Of a stretch of DNA of 6,496 nucleotides, positions 1-5,823 are shown piece by piece (position 1 is the first letter of the stretch; each line of letters starts with the position of its first letter). A program made the position numbers and the translations under genes. Source of the stretch: Reyranella sp. (GTDB lineage Bacteria > Pseudomonadota > Alphaproteobacteria > Reyranellales > Reyranellaceae); assembly GCA_016780605.1 (NCBI GenBank), contig JADHLS010000312.1, forward strand, positions 1 to 6,496, read 5' to 3'. Below the pieces are notes generated by a model that saw nothing but the letters and a program-made list of their open reading frames with translations, was not told the DNA's origin and made no database searches.

Positions 1-961
1 GTAACGCGGGAAAGCGGCCGGAATCGGGCGGCTCGAAAGTGAGTGCGGTCAGACCGTTGAAATCGAGCCGCGCCGCCGGCCCGTCGATGCGTGAGGGCCA
101 ACCCAGCGCATGGCTGATCGGCACACGCATGTCGGGCGTCCCGAGCTGGGCCAGCACAGAGCCGTCGCGGTAGTCGACCATCGAATGGATGACCGATTGC
201 GGATGGACCACGATCTCGACCTGCTCGGCCGGCAGGCCGAACAGCAGGTGGGCCTCGATGAGCTCCAGGCCCTTGTTCATCATGGTTGCGGAATCGATCG
301 AGATCTTGTCGCCCATGTCCCAATTGGGATGGGCCAAGGCCTGCTTCGGCGTGGCGCCGGCCATGTCGCTCAACGACCACTTGCGGAAGGGTCCCCCCGA
401 GGCCGTGAGGATCAGCCGGTCGACGGCATGGCGCTGTCGTGGCTCGAACACCTGGAAGATGGCGTTGTGCTCGGAATCGACCGGCAGCAGCATTCCACCC
501 GATTCCTCGACGGCCTCGATCAACAGCCGGCCGGCGCAGACCAGCGCCTCCTTGTTGGCGAGCGCCACGATCGCTCCCCGTCGCGCCGCGACCAGGGTGG
601 GGCCAAGTCCGGCAAAGCCGACGACTGCCGCCATCACCCACTCGGCGGGCCGCGCTGCCGCTTCGCTCACCGCTTCGGCGCCGGCGGCAGCCTCGATCGA
701 TGTACCGGCCAGCGCCTCTTTGAGCGCGCCGTAGCGTGCCGGGTCCGCGACGACAGCGAGCCGCGCGCCCAGTTGCCGCGCCTGCTTGGCCAGGAGCTCG
801 ACCGACGTCCCCGCCACCAAAGCCTCGACGCGGTAGCTCTCGGGATTGCGTTCGATCAGATCGACCGTGCTCTGCCCCACCGATCCGGTGGAGCCCAGGA
901 TCGTCACACTGCGCGGCCGTTCCGCCGAGGGGGAATGCCAACGCTCTACCGCCACGGCCAT
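1..961 (-). CDS. dxr: 1-deoxy-D-xylulose 5-phosphate reductoisomerase, C-terminus cut by window edge
   Basis: Dxr (IspC) converts 1-deoxy-D-xylulose 5-phosphate to 2-C-methyl-D-erythritol 4-phosphate with NADPH and a divalent metal. This is the committed cytosolic step of the MEP isoprenoid pathway. I translated 320 residues; family members have about 390-400, so roughly 70-80 C-terminal residues lie outside. Visible motifs are the dinucleotide-binding GSTGSVG (23-29), ANKEAL (135-140), the metal-binding VDSEHN (161-166, D162 and E164), TASGGPFR (186-193), HPNW (H211), MMNKGLE (third metal ligand E233) and HPQSVIHS (253-260). These match the known E. coli D150/E152/E231 and H209/H257 sites. 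The ATG at 961 overlaps the end of cdsA by 16 bases, suggesting translational coupling. The start is ambiguous: the GGAGG at 966-962 directly abuts this ATG but lies 6 bases before an in-frame GTG at 955. No residue appears damaged. Confidence 0.97.
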   Translation of the reverse strand, partial: MAVAVERWHSPSAERPRSVTILGSTGSVGQSTVDLIERNPESYRVEALVAGTSVELLAKQARQLGARLAVVADPARYGALKEALAGTSIEAAAGAEAVSEAAARPAEWVMAAVVGFAGLGPTLVAARRGAIVALANKEALVCAGRLLIEAVEESGGMLLPVDSEHNAIFQVFEPRQRHAVDRLILTASGGPFRKWSLSDMAGATPKQALAHPNWDMGDKISIDSATMMNKGLELIEAHLLFGLPAEQVEIVVHPQSVIHSMVDYRDGSVLAQLGTPDMRVPISHALGWPSRIDGPAARLDFNGLTALTFEPPDSGRFPAL

Positions 962-1641
962 CCTCCCCCCATCACCAGGCGTGCCAACGCCACGACAACC
1001 AGTACCGCCATCAGCGCGTCGATGCGATCCAGCAGGCCGCCATGCCCGGGAATCAACGTGCCGCTATCCTTGACGCCGGCACTCCGCTTGGCCGCCGATT
1101 CGAGCAGATCCCCGCACTGGCCGACGACCGCCAGGATCGCGCCGGTGACCGCCAGCTCGATCGAGTGACCGAGGCCGAAAGCATAGCCCATTGCCGCACT
1201 CGCCACCGCTGCCCAGGCCATACCGCCGATCAGGCCGGACCATGTCTTGCCCGGACTGATGCGCGGCGCGAGCTTGGCGCCGCCCGCCGTGCGGCCCACG
1301 ACGAAGGCGCCGATATCGGTCGCCCACACGCAGGCGACCAGCCACAGGATCGTCTCGCGTCCATCCGCCGGCTGATGGCGCAGCCACAGCAGCGCCACGA
1401 GCGCCGCCATCGAATAGGCGATGGCAAGCGCGCGCATCGCGAGGTGGCCACGCGTGAGGGCGATCCATTCCGAGACCATCAGGGGCGCCGCCACTGCAGC
1501 TACGAGGTCGATCCAGGGAAACCCGAACCAGATCGCGGCCAGCAGCAACGGTCCGAGGATCGCCGCCGACACCACCCGCAGCACCAGCCCGCGATGCTGC
1601 CCGCGGCTCGTGGTCTGAGCGTCAGCTGCCGACACCGCCAT
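946..1641 (-). CDS. cdsA: Phosphatidate cytidylyltransferase (CDP-diglyceride synthase)
   Basis: CdsA is an inner-membrane enzyme that condenses CTP with phosphatidic acid to CDP-diacylglycerol, the precursor of all bacterial glycerophospholipids. The 231-residue product is mostly hydrophobic, with perhaps six or seven membrane segments, beginning near residue 20. It carries TDIGAFVVGR (108-117), SPGKTWSG (129-136) and the CDS family signature from S182 to D208, including KDSGTLIPGHGG and LDRID. The signature is complete except that its third position is alanine where a bulky hydrophobic residue is usual. At 231 residues it is shorter than E. coli CdsA (about 285), mainly at the N-terminus. 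The frame is open upstream to 1782, but that stretch reads as an antisense-like arginine/serine string inside uppS. I therefore chose the ATG at 1641, which overlaps the uppS end by 20 bases. No good Shine-Dalgarno is visible; a GTG at 1653 is an alternative. Translational coupling to uppS is likely. Confidence 0.95.
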   Translation of the reverse strand: MAVSAADAQTTSRGQHRGLVLRVVSAAILGPLLLAAIWFGFPWIDLVAAVAAPLMVSEWIALTRGHLAMRALAIAYSMAALVALLWLRHQPADGRETILWLVACVWATDIGAFVVGRTAGGAKLAPRISPGKTWSGLIGGMAWAAVASAAMGYAFGLGHSIELAVTGAILAVVGQCGDLLESAAKRSAGVKDSGTLIPGHGGLLDRIDALMAVLVVVALARLVMGGGWPWR

Positions 1642-2362
1642 ACCGTCGCTCACGCCGCCGGAACTCGGCGATCGCCTGCTCCAGGTGCTCCTTGCCGAAG
1701 TCCGGCCACAGCGTGTCGACGAACACCAGCTCGGCGTAGGCACACTGCCAGAGCAGGAAATTGCTGATGCGCTGCTCGCCACTGGTGCGGATCAGCAGAT
1801 CGGGATCGGGAACCCCGGCGGTCAGCAGTTCGCGCTCGAACGAGTCCTCGTCGATGTCGTCGGCCGCGATCTCGCCCGAAGCGACCCGCCGCGCCAGGCT
1901 GCGGGTGGCCTGCAGGATCTCATCGCGCGCGCCGTAGTTGATGCAGATGTTCACGTCGATGCGCGTGTTGCTGCGGGTCCTCGTCTCGGCATCGGCGATG
2001 TCGCGCACGATATCGGAAGCAAGGCCTGCGCGATTGCCGATGACCCTGAGCCGGGCGCCGTTCTTATGCAGCTCCTCGAGCTCGTTGCGCAGATAATGGC
2101 GCAGCAGACCCATCAGGTCGTTGACCTCGTCGGCCGGTCGCGTCCAGTTCTCCGTCGAGAAGGCAAACAGCGTCAGCACGGGAATGCCGAGCTCGCCCGC
2201 TCCGCGCACCACGCGGCGCACCGCGTCGGCGCCGCGTCGATGACCGGCAACACGCGGCAGCCCCCGCGCCTTCGCCCACCGTCCGTTGCCATCCATGATG
2301 ATGGCGACGTGATGGGGACCTGGCGCCAGGTCGGCAGTGGCGGGCAGCGACGCGGTCGACAT
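1622..2362 (-). CDS. uppS: Undecaprenyl diphosphate synthase (cis-prenyltransferase)
   Basis: UppS extends farnesyl diphosphate with eight isopentenyl units in cis to give C55 undecaprenyl diphosphate, the lipid carrier for peptidoglycan and O-antigen assembly. The 246-residue protein has the usual family length. It contains HVAIIMDGNGRWA with the catalytic, magnesium-binding aspartate at D24 (D26 in E. coli), H41, FSTENW (68-73), INYGARDEI (141-149) and the diphosphate-binding RTSGEQRISNFLLWQ (192-206). These match the Z-type prenyltransferase family, not trans-prenyltransferases. The ATG at 2362 shares one base with the frr stop (TGATG), and only a weak Shine-Dalgarno is present, so initiation probably depends on ribosomes finishing frr. 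The same frame stays open upstream to 3049, but that extension is a shadow of frr and pyrH. Dxr, two genes downstream, belongs to the pathway that feeds it substrate. Confidence 0.98.
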   Translation of the reverse strand: MSTASLPATADLAPGPHHVAIIMDGNGRWAKARGLPRVAGHRRGADAVRRVVRGAGELGIPVLTLFAFSTENWTRPADEVNDLMGLLRHYLRNELEELHKNGARLRVIGNRAGLASDIVRDIADAETRTRSNTRIDVNICINYGARDEILQATRSLARRVASGEIAADDIDEDSFERELLTAGVPDPDLLIRTSGEQRISNFLLWQCAYAELVFVDTLWPDFGKEHLEQAIAEFRRRERRYGGVGS

Positions 2363-2916
2363 CAGACCGTCTTGATCTCTTTTTCCTTGTGGGCAAGCAC
2401 GTCGTCGACCTGCTTGACGTAGCGGTCGGTGAGCTTCTGCACCTCGTCGGATTTCTGGCGATGCTCGTCCTGCGAGATCTTGTGGTCCTTCTCGAGCTTC
2501 TTCAGCGATTCCATCCCGTCGCGGCGCACGTTGCGCACGGCGACACGGCCTTGCTCGGCGTACTTGTGCGCAAGCTTGGCGAGCTCGGCGCGCCGCTCTG
2601 CGGTGAGCTCGGGAATCGGCACACGCACGAGCTGCCCGTCGGGCGACGGATTGAGGCCGAGGCCCGCTTCCCGGATCGCCTTGGCGACCGAGACGACCAG
2701 GCCCTTGTCCCAAACGTTGACGGCGAGGAGGCGCGGCTCGGGCGCGTTCACCGTCCCCACCTGGTTCAGCGGCATGCGCTGGCCGTAGGCATCGACCATG
2801 ACGGGGTCGAGCAGGTTCACCGAGGCGCGGCCGGTCCGCAGACCGCCCAGCTCCTTCTTCAGCGCATCCATGGCGCCCTGCATGCGTTTTTCCAGTTCCT
2901 TGAGATCGGCGGTCAT
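2362..2916 (-). CDS. frr: Ribosome recycling factor (RRF)
   Basis: RRF acts in the cytoplasm with EF-G to split the post-termination 70S ribosome so its subunits can be reused. The product is 184 residues, almost exactly the family length of 185. It shows LRTGRAS (26-32), which begins the conserved N-terminal helix/hinge region, [10 protein letters not shown] (85-94), IRVP-like [13 protein letters not shown] (97-109) and VAVRNVRRD (125-133), which contains the arginines equivalent to E. coli R129 and R132 needed for ribosome binding. The C-terminal helix is rich in lysine and glutamate, as expected for the three-helix bundle. The ATG at 2916 is supported by GAGGG at 2927-2923 with a 6-base spacer; this ribosome binding site lies inside the last codons of pyrH. 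Only 2 bases separate the two genes. Confidence 0.98.
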   Translation of the reverse strand: MTADLKELEKRMQGAMDALKKELGGLRTGRASVNLLDPVMVDAYGQRMPLNQVGTVNAPEPRLLAVNVWDKGLVVSVAKAIREAGLGLNPSPDGQLVRVPIPELTAERRAELAKLAHKYAEQGRVAVRNVRRDGMESLKKLEKDHKISQDEHRQKSDEVQKLTDRYVKQVDDVLAHKEKEIKTV

Positions 2917-2918
2917 CT

Positions 2919-3644
2919 TCAGCCCTCGTCTCTGATGATGGTGAAGGTCCCCTCCCCGCGCATCGTCGCGGCGAATGCGCCGGGCTTGTGGATATCGAAT
3001 ACGATGATGGGAATGCGGTTCTCGCGGGCCAGCGAGATCGCCGAGGCATCCATGACCTGCAGGTCGCGCGACAGCACGTCCATGTAGCTTAGTTGATCGT
3101 AGCGCTTCGCGCCCTTGTCCTTCTTGGGATCGGACGAGTAGACGCCGTCGACCTGGGTGCCCTTCAGCATGGCGTCGACGCTCATCTCGGCCGCCCGCAA
3201 GGCTGCCGCCGTGTCGGTCGTGAAGAACGGATTGCCGGTGCCGGCGGCGAAGATCACCACCCGGCCCTTCTCCATATGGCGCGCCGCACGACGGCGGATA
3301 TAGGGCTCACAGACAGTAGTCATTGGAATCGCGGACTGGACGCGCGTCTGCAGGCCCTGGCGCTCGAGAGCGCTCTGCATAGCCAATGAATTGATGACAG
3401 TCGCCAGCATGCCCATGTAGTCGCCGCTCGCCCGGTCCATGCCCGATGCGGCGGCCGACACGCCTCGGAAGATGTTGCCGCCACCGATCACCAGGCAGAC
3501 CTGCACCCCCATCTCGTGCACGGTCTTGATCTCTTGGGCCACCATGGAGACCATGGCGGGATCGAGCCCATACTCCCGACTGCCCATGAGCCCCTCGCCA
3601 GAGAGCTTCAGCAGTACGCGGCGATAGCGGGGGCTCGACGGCAT
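2919..3644 (-). CDS. pyrH: UMP kinase (uridylate kinase)
   Basis: PyrH phosphorylates UMP to UDP with ATP, a committed step toward UTP and CTP. It is a hexameric member of the amino acid kinase family, unrelated to eukaryotic UMP/CMP kinases, and is usually activated by GTP and inhibited by UTP. With the ATG at 3644 it has 241 residues, the same as the E. coli enzyme. Motifs are LLKLSGE (11-17), IGGGNIFRG (53-61), [10 protein letters not shown] (73-82) with the UMP-contacting aspartate D75, [14 protein letters not shown] (134-147) and [12 protein letters not shown] (165-176). A TTG lies directly before the ATG at 3647, but AGAGG at 3655-3651 is 6 bases from the ATG and only 3 from the TTG, so ATG is preferred. 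Its product pathway supplies the CTP used by CdsA farther down the operon. A hairpin lies just upstream. Confidence 0.98.
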   Translation of the reverse strand: MPSSPRYRRVLLKLSGEGLMGSREYGLDPAMVSMVAQEIKTVHEMGVQVCLVIGGGNIFRGVSAAASGMDRASGDYMGMLATVINSLAMQSALERQGLQTRVQSAIPMTTVCEPYIRRRAARHMEKGRVVIFAAGTGNPFFTTDTAAALRAAEMSVDAMLKGTQVDGVYSSDPKKDKGAKRYDQLSYMDVLSRDLQVMDASAISLARENRIPIIVFDIHKPGAFAATMRGEGTFTIIRDEG

Positions 3645-3650
3645 CAAATG

Positions 3651-3655
3651 CCTCT
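3651..3655 (-). promoter_or_regulatory. Ribosome binding site of pyrH (decides the start)
   Basis: AGAGG lies 6 bases before the ATG at 3644. The adjacent TTG at 3647 would leave only 3 bases, so this site favours ATG and a 241-residue UMP kinase. Confidence 0.7.
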
Positions 3656-3676
3656 GACTGCAGTTTTCTTGGGCAA

Positions 3677-3696
3677 CGCGGGCCTTTCGGCCCGCG
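3677..3696 (-). other. Perfect 8-bp hairpin with GAAA tetraloop between tsf and pyrH
   Basis: In the transcript, CGCGGGCC and GGCCCGCG pair perfectly around a GAAA loop of the stable GNRA class. It sits 20 bases after the tsf stop codon. The sequence that follows (TTGCCCAAGAAAAC) has no run of U, so it does not look like a strong intrinsic terminator. It could be a weak attenuator, an RNA-processing or stability element at the tsf 3' end, or a terminator of the U-poor kind sometimes suggested for GC-rich bacteria. Since pyrH follows in the same direction with no clear promoter of its own, full termination here seems unlikely. The structure is seen directly; its function is inferred. Confidence 0.6.
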
Positions 3697-3716
3697 CGCC
3701 AGTGTTTGTTGTCATA

Positions 3717-4643
3717 CTACTTCTTAAGCTGGGCAGCCACCTCTGCCGCAAAGTCCTCCGACTTCTTCTCGATGCCCTCGCCCAGGCCGAAGCGCAGATA
3801 GCCCGCCAGCCGGACCGGCGCGCCGACCTGATTGGCGGCGTCGTCGACCACCTTCGAGACCTTGGTCTTGCCGTCCATGATGAAAGCCTGCTCCAGGAGG
3901 ACCCACTCCTGGTAGGCCTTGCGGATGCCGCCCTCGACCATCTTGCCGATGATGTCGGCAGCCTTGCCGCTCTGGGCGGCCTTCTCGGTCAGCACGCCGC
4001 GCTCGCGCTCGACCTCGGCCTTGTCGAGGTCCGCGATGGTGAGCGACTTGGGGTTGGCCGAGGCCACATGCATGGCCAGCTGCTTGGCCAGCGCCTCGAG
4101 CTTGGCCTTGTCGCCGGTCGATTCGAGCGCCACCAGCACGCCGATCTTGCCGAGGTCGGTCGCCACCTTGTTGTGCATGTAGGACGCCACGACGCCGTCG
4201 GACACCGACAGCATGCCGGCCCGGCGCAGCGACATGTTCTCGCCGATCGTGGCGATCAGGTGCGTGAGCTCGCCCTGCACGTCGCGGCCGGTGCCGGGGT
4301 ACGGCGCCGCCGCCACCTTGGCGAGGTCGCCGCCATTGTCGAGCGCCAGCTTCGCGGCATCGCCGACGAACTTCTGGAACAGGTCGTTGCGGCCGACGAA
4401 GTCGGTCTCGGCATTGACCTCGATGACCGCGCCACGGGTGCCGTTGACGACGACGCCGACCAGCCCCTCGGCCGCGACGCGGCCGGCCTTCTTGGCCGCC
4501 GCCGACAGGCCCTTGGTGCGCAGCCAGTCGATCGCCTTCTCGAGGTCGCCCGCGACTTCGCCCAGCGCCTTCTTGCAATCCATCATGCCTGCGCCGGTCT
4601 TCTCGCGCAGTTCCTTGACCAGGGAGGCCGTGATCTCAGCCAT
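3717..4643 (-). CDS. tsf: Translation elongation factor Ts (EF-Ts)
   Basis: EF-Ts is the cytosolic nucleotide exchange factor that releases GDP from EF-Tu during translation. The 308-residue product is a little longer than the E. coli protein (283) and typical for alphaproteobacteria. An N-terminal UBA-like domain (about 1-50) carries the first family signature, [16 protein letters not shown] (12-27). The second signature is [12 protein letters not shown] (75-86), containing the T80-D81-F82-V83 segment that in E. coli contacts EF-Tu. A glycine (G84) replaces the alanine or serine usual right after TDFV. The two-part core follows, and the C-terminal module ends in AAQLKK. GGAG at 4653-4650, 6 bases before the ATG, supports the start. 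It follows rpsB as in nearly all bacteria, but with an unusually structured 202-base gap. A GAAA-loop hairpin follows its stop codon. Confidence 0.98.
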   Translation of the reverse strand: MAEITASLVKELREKTGAGMMDCKKALGEVAGDLEKAIDWLRTKGLSAAAKKAGRVAAEGLVGVVVNGTRGAVIEVNAETDFVGRNDLFQKFVGDAAKLALDNGGDLAKVAAAPYPGTGRDVQGELTHLIATIGENMSLRRAGMLSVSDGVVASYMHNKVATDLGKIGVLVALESTGDKAKLEALAKQLAMHVASANPKSLTIADLDKAEVERERGVLTEKAAQSGKAADIIGKMVEGGIRKAYQEWVLLEQAFIMDGKTKVSKVVDDAANQVGAPVRLAGYLRFGLGEGIEKKSEDFAAEVAAQLKK

Positions 4644-4649
4644 GTGTCA

Positions 4650-4672
4650 CTCCGTATCGCGCATCGTGCGCG
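4650..4672 (-). promoter_or_regulatory. tsf ribosome binding site preceded by a small hairpin
   Basis: GGAG at 4653-4650 stands 6 bases before the tsf ATG. Immediately upstream, CGCGC (4672-4668) and GCGCG (4662-4658) can pair around a 5-base loop. The stem ends 4 bases before the GGAG and does not cover it. Any effect on tsf initiation is inference. Confidence 0.5.
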
Positions 4673-4723
4673 TTCATTGATTGAAGAGCACCAGAGTCTA
4701 ATGGCGCGTCATGCCTCTCTTGT

Positions 4724-4822
4724 TCCTCTCCCCCTTGGGAGAGAGGTTAGGTGAGGGGGCGCAACACGGAGGTTGCCTCCGGCGTCACCCCCTCACCCAG
4801 CCTCTCCCCAAGGGGGAGAGGA
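4724..4822. repeat. 99-bp intergenic palindromic repeat, two inverted 35-36 base arms
   Basis: The left arm (4724-4759) and right arm (4788-4822) are inverted copies. Their first 16 bases pair perfectly; after one extra base in the left arm, the next 19 pair with two mismatches. Each arm is itself palindromic: CTCTCCC/GGGAGAG at 4726-4743, and a 9-bp stem CCTCTCCCC/GGGGAGAGG at 4801-4821. The centre holds another small stem, CGGAGG/CCTCCG with a TTG loop (4767-4781). The sequence can therefore fold as one long hairpin or as three small ones. The CCTCTCCC...GGGAGAGG...GTGAGGG pattern resembles the dispersed REP-like intergenic palindromes common in alphaproteobacterial genomes such as Bradyrhizobium; that comparison is from memory. 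It lies wholly between rpsB and tsf and would be transcribed with them. No open reading frame or transposase is associated. Confidence 0.85.
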
Positions 4823-4845
4823 GCATGAAGAAGCGCAGCGAATGC

Positions 4846-5640
4846 CTATTCGGCCGGTGACGCTTCGGCGCCGGCGCCATCACCTTCGGCGGCGGGCACT
4901 TCATCGGCAGGCGGCTCGCTCAGCTCGCCGACATCGCCACCGGAGGCTGCGATCTCGGCACGGATGCCGTCGAGCACCGCGCCCGACATCAGCTCGCAGT
5001 AGAGCGACACCGCGCGGATGGCGTCGTCGTTGCCCGGGATCGGATAGTCGACACCATCGGGATCGGAGTTGCTGTCGAGCACCGCCACGATCGGAATGCC
5101 GCGCTTGCGCGCTTCCTGGACCGCGATCGCTTCCTTGTTGGTGTCGATGATGAACAGCATGTCGGGCGTGCCGCCCATCTCCTTGATGCCGCCCAGCGAG
5201 CGCTCGAGCTTGTCGCGCTCGCGCGTGAGATCGAGTTGCTCCTTCTTGGTCAGGCCGACGACATCGCCCTTCAGGCGGTCATCCAGCTCGCGCAGGCGCT
5301 TGATCGAGGCAGAGATGGTCTGCCAGTTGGTGATCATGCCGCCGAGCCAGCGGTGGTTGACGTAGTACTGACCGCAGCGCTTGGCCGCATCGGCAATCCG
5401 CTCGGCGGCGGCGGCCTTGGTGCCGACGAACAGCACGCGGCCGCCGTTGGACACGACCTGACGGACCTGGATCAGCGCCTGCTCGAGCAGCGGCACGGTC
5501 TTGGTGAGATCGATGATATGGACCCCGTTGCGCACCCCGAACAGGTACGGCTTCATCTTGGGGTTCCAACGCCGGGTGTGGTGACCGAAATGGACACCCG
5601 CTTCCAGCAACTGACGCATCGTGAATGTCGGCATAGCCAT
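4846..5640 (-). CDS. rpsB: 30S ribosomal protein S2
   Basis: S2 is a late-assembling protein of the small ribosomal subunit, bound at the head-body junction with S1. The 264-residue product begins [20 protein letters not shown], carrying the N-terminal S2 signature, followed by [10 protein letters not shown] (23-32), HIIDLTKT (41-48), [15 protein letters not shown] (92-106) and the second signature from P159 to P183 (PDMLFIID to RKRGIP), which matches fully. A coiled-coil-like insertion is predicted around residues 112-150. The tail (about 234-264) is acidic and rich in Ala, Glu, Gly and Pro; it extends past the E. coli end and is probably disordered. I chose the ATG at 5640 because AAGGAG (5653-5648) is 7 bases away. 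An ATG at 5634 would be 13 bases away, and the frame open upstream to 5745 is leader-like. In E. coli S2 represses its own operon; that may hold here but is not shown. Confidence 0.98.
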   Translation of the reverse strand: MAMPTFTMRQLLEAGVHFGHHTRRWNPKMKPYLFGVRNGVHIIDLTKTVPLLEQALIQVRQVVSNGGRVLFVGTKAAAAERIADAAKRCGQYYVNHRWLGGMITNWQTISASIKRLRELDDRLKGDVVGLTKKEQLDLTRERDKLERSLGGIKEMGGTPDMLFIIDTNKEAIAVQEARKRGIPIVAVLDSNSDPDGVDYPIPGNDDAIRAVSLYCELMSGAVLDGIRAEIAASGGDVGELSEPPADEVPAAEGDGAGAEASPAE

Positions 5641-5647
5641 GCCGTCT

Positions 5648-5653
5648 CTCCTT
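5648..5653 (-). promoter_or_regulatory. Ribosome binding site of rpsB (decides the start)
   Basis: AAGGAG, the strongest Shine-Dalgarno in the window, lies 7 bases before the ATG at 5640. This spacing favours it over the second in-frame ATG at 5634. A strong site suits a highly translated ribosomal protein gene. Confidence 0.8.
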
Positions 5654-5681
5654 TTCCGGTTGGGCCTCCGCGGGCGTCGCC

Positions 5682-5710
5682 TTCCTCTGCCGAAGCTTCG
5701 GAGGGCACCG
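5682..5710 (-). repeat. Palindrome in the rpsB leader
   Basis: CCGAAGCTTCGG (5690-5701) is a perfect 12-base palindrome. Flanking bases extend it imperfectly: CCTC (on the plus strand just left, 5684-5687) can pair with GAGG (5700-5703) across small bulges. It sits in the presumed 5' untranslated region of rpsB, about 40-60 bases before the start codon. It could be a leader RNA hairpin, a protein-binding site, or a short dispersed intergenic repeat. The symmetry is seen directly; the role is not known. Confidence 0.5.
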
Positions 5711-5774
5711 GAGCGAGCGCCGGGATGTCTCCCCGTCGACCGCAAACCCGCGTGCGAAGTGGGCGTGGTTCTAA

Positions 5775-5803
5775 AGGCTTATGCGCCCCAATGCAAGTGT
5801 CAA
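5775..5803 (-). promoter_or_regulatory. Likely promoter of the rpsB-tsf-pyrH-frr-uppS-cdsA-dxr operon
   Basis: A perfect -35 hexamer TTGACA lies at 5803-5798 in an AT-rich patch that contrasts with the GC-rich surroundings. A 17-base spacer would place AAGCCT at 5780-5775 as the -10, which matches poorly; ATAAGC at 5782-5777 with a 15-base spacer is an alternative. Alphaproteobacterial housekeeping promoters often have a strong -35 and a loose -10, so this is plausible. It lies about 135-160 bases before rpsB, leaving a long structured leader. No terminator was seen between the upstream binding-protein gene and this site, so some read-through is possible. Confidence 0.5.
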
Positions 5804-5823
5804 TAATATCAATGGCTTAGGCG

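Noticed and set aside
110..1168. Long plus-strand open frame of 352 codons opposite dxr and cdsA
   Set aside because: It is antisense to two clearly recognised genes, is rich in Arg/His/Asp/Gly without any recognisable motif, and is expected from codon bias in GC-rich DNA.
736..1767. Plus-strand open frame of 343 codons opposite dxr, cdsA and the uppS end
   Set aside because: The translation is a proline/arginine/histidine-rich string with no motif, antisense to real genes.
2363..3049. Upstream extension of the uppS frame through frr and pyrH, which would give a 475-residue fusion
   Set aside because: The extension is arginine-rich and motif-free and overlaps two intact genes. Real UppS homology starts just after the ATG at 2362, and the resulting length matches the family.
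3677..3696. Calling the tsf-pyrH hairpin a firm intrinsic terminator
   Set aside because: No U-run follows the stem in the transcribed direction, and the operon continues with pyrH.
4674..4705. Possible separate tsf promoter (TTAGAC, 17-base spacer, AATGAA)
   Set aside because: Both hexamers match the consensus poorly, and tsf is normally transcribed with rpsB.
3516..4754. Long plus-strand open frame of 412 codons opposite tsf and the start of pyrH
   Set aside because: It mirrors EF-Ts codons, shows no domain, and runs into the intergenic palindrome; a GC-driven shadow.
4724..4822. CRISPR array or insertion-sequence ends as an explanation for the palindromic repeat
   Set aside because: There are only two inverted arms, no regularly spaced direct repeats, no spacers, no transposase and no target-site duplication that I could see.
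5641..5745. Upstream extension of rpsB giving 35 more N-terminal residues
   Set aside because: The extra residues are Arg/Gly-rich with no S2 homology, and the strong AAGGAG site serves the ATG at 5640.
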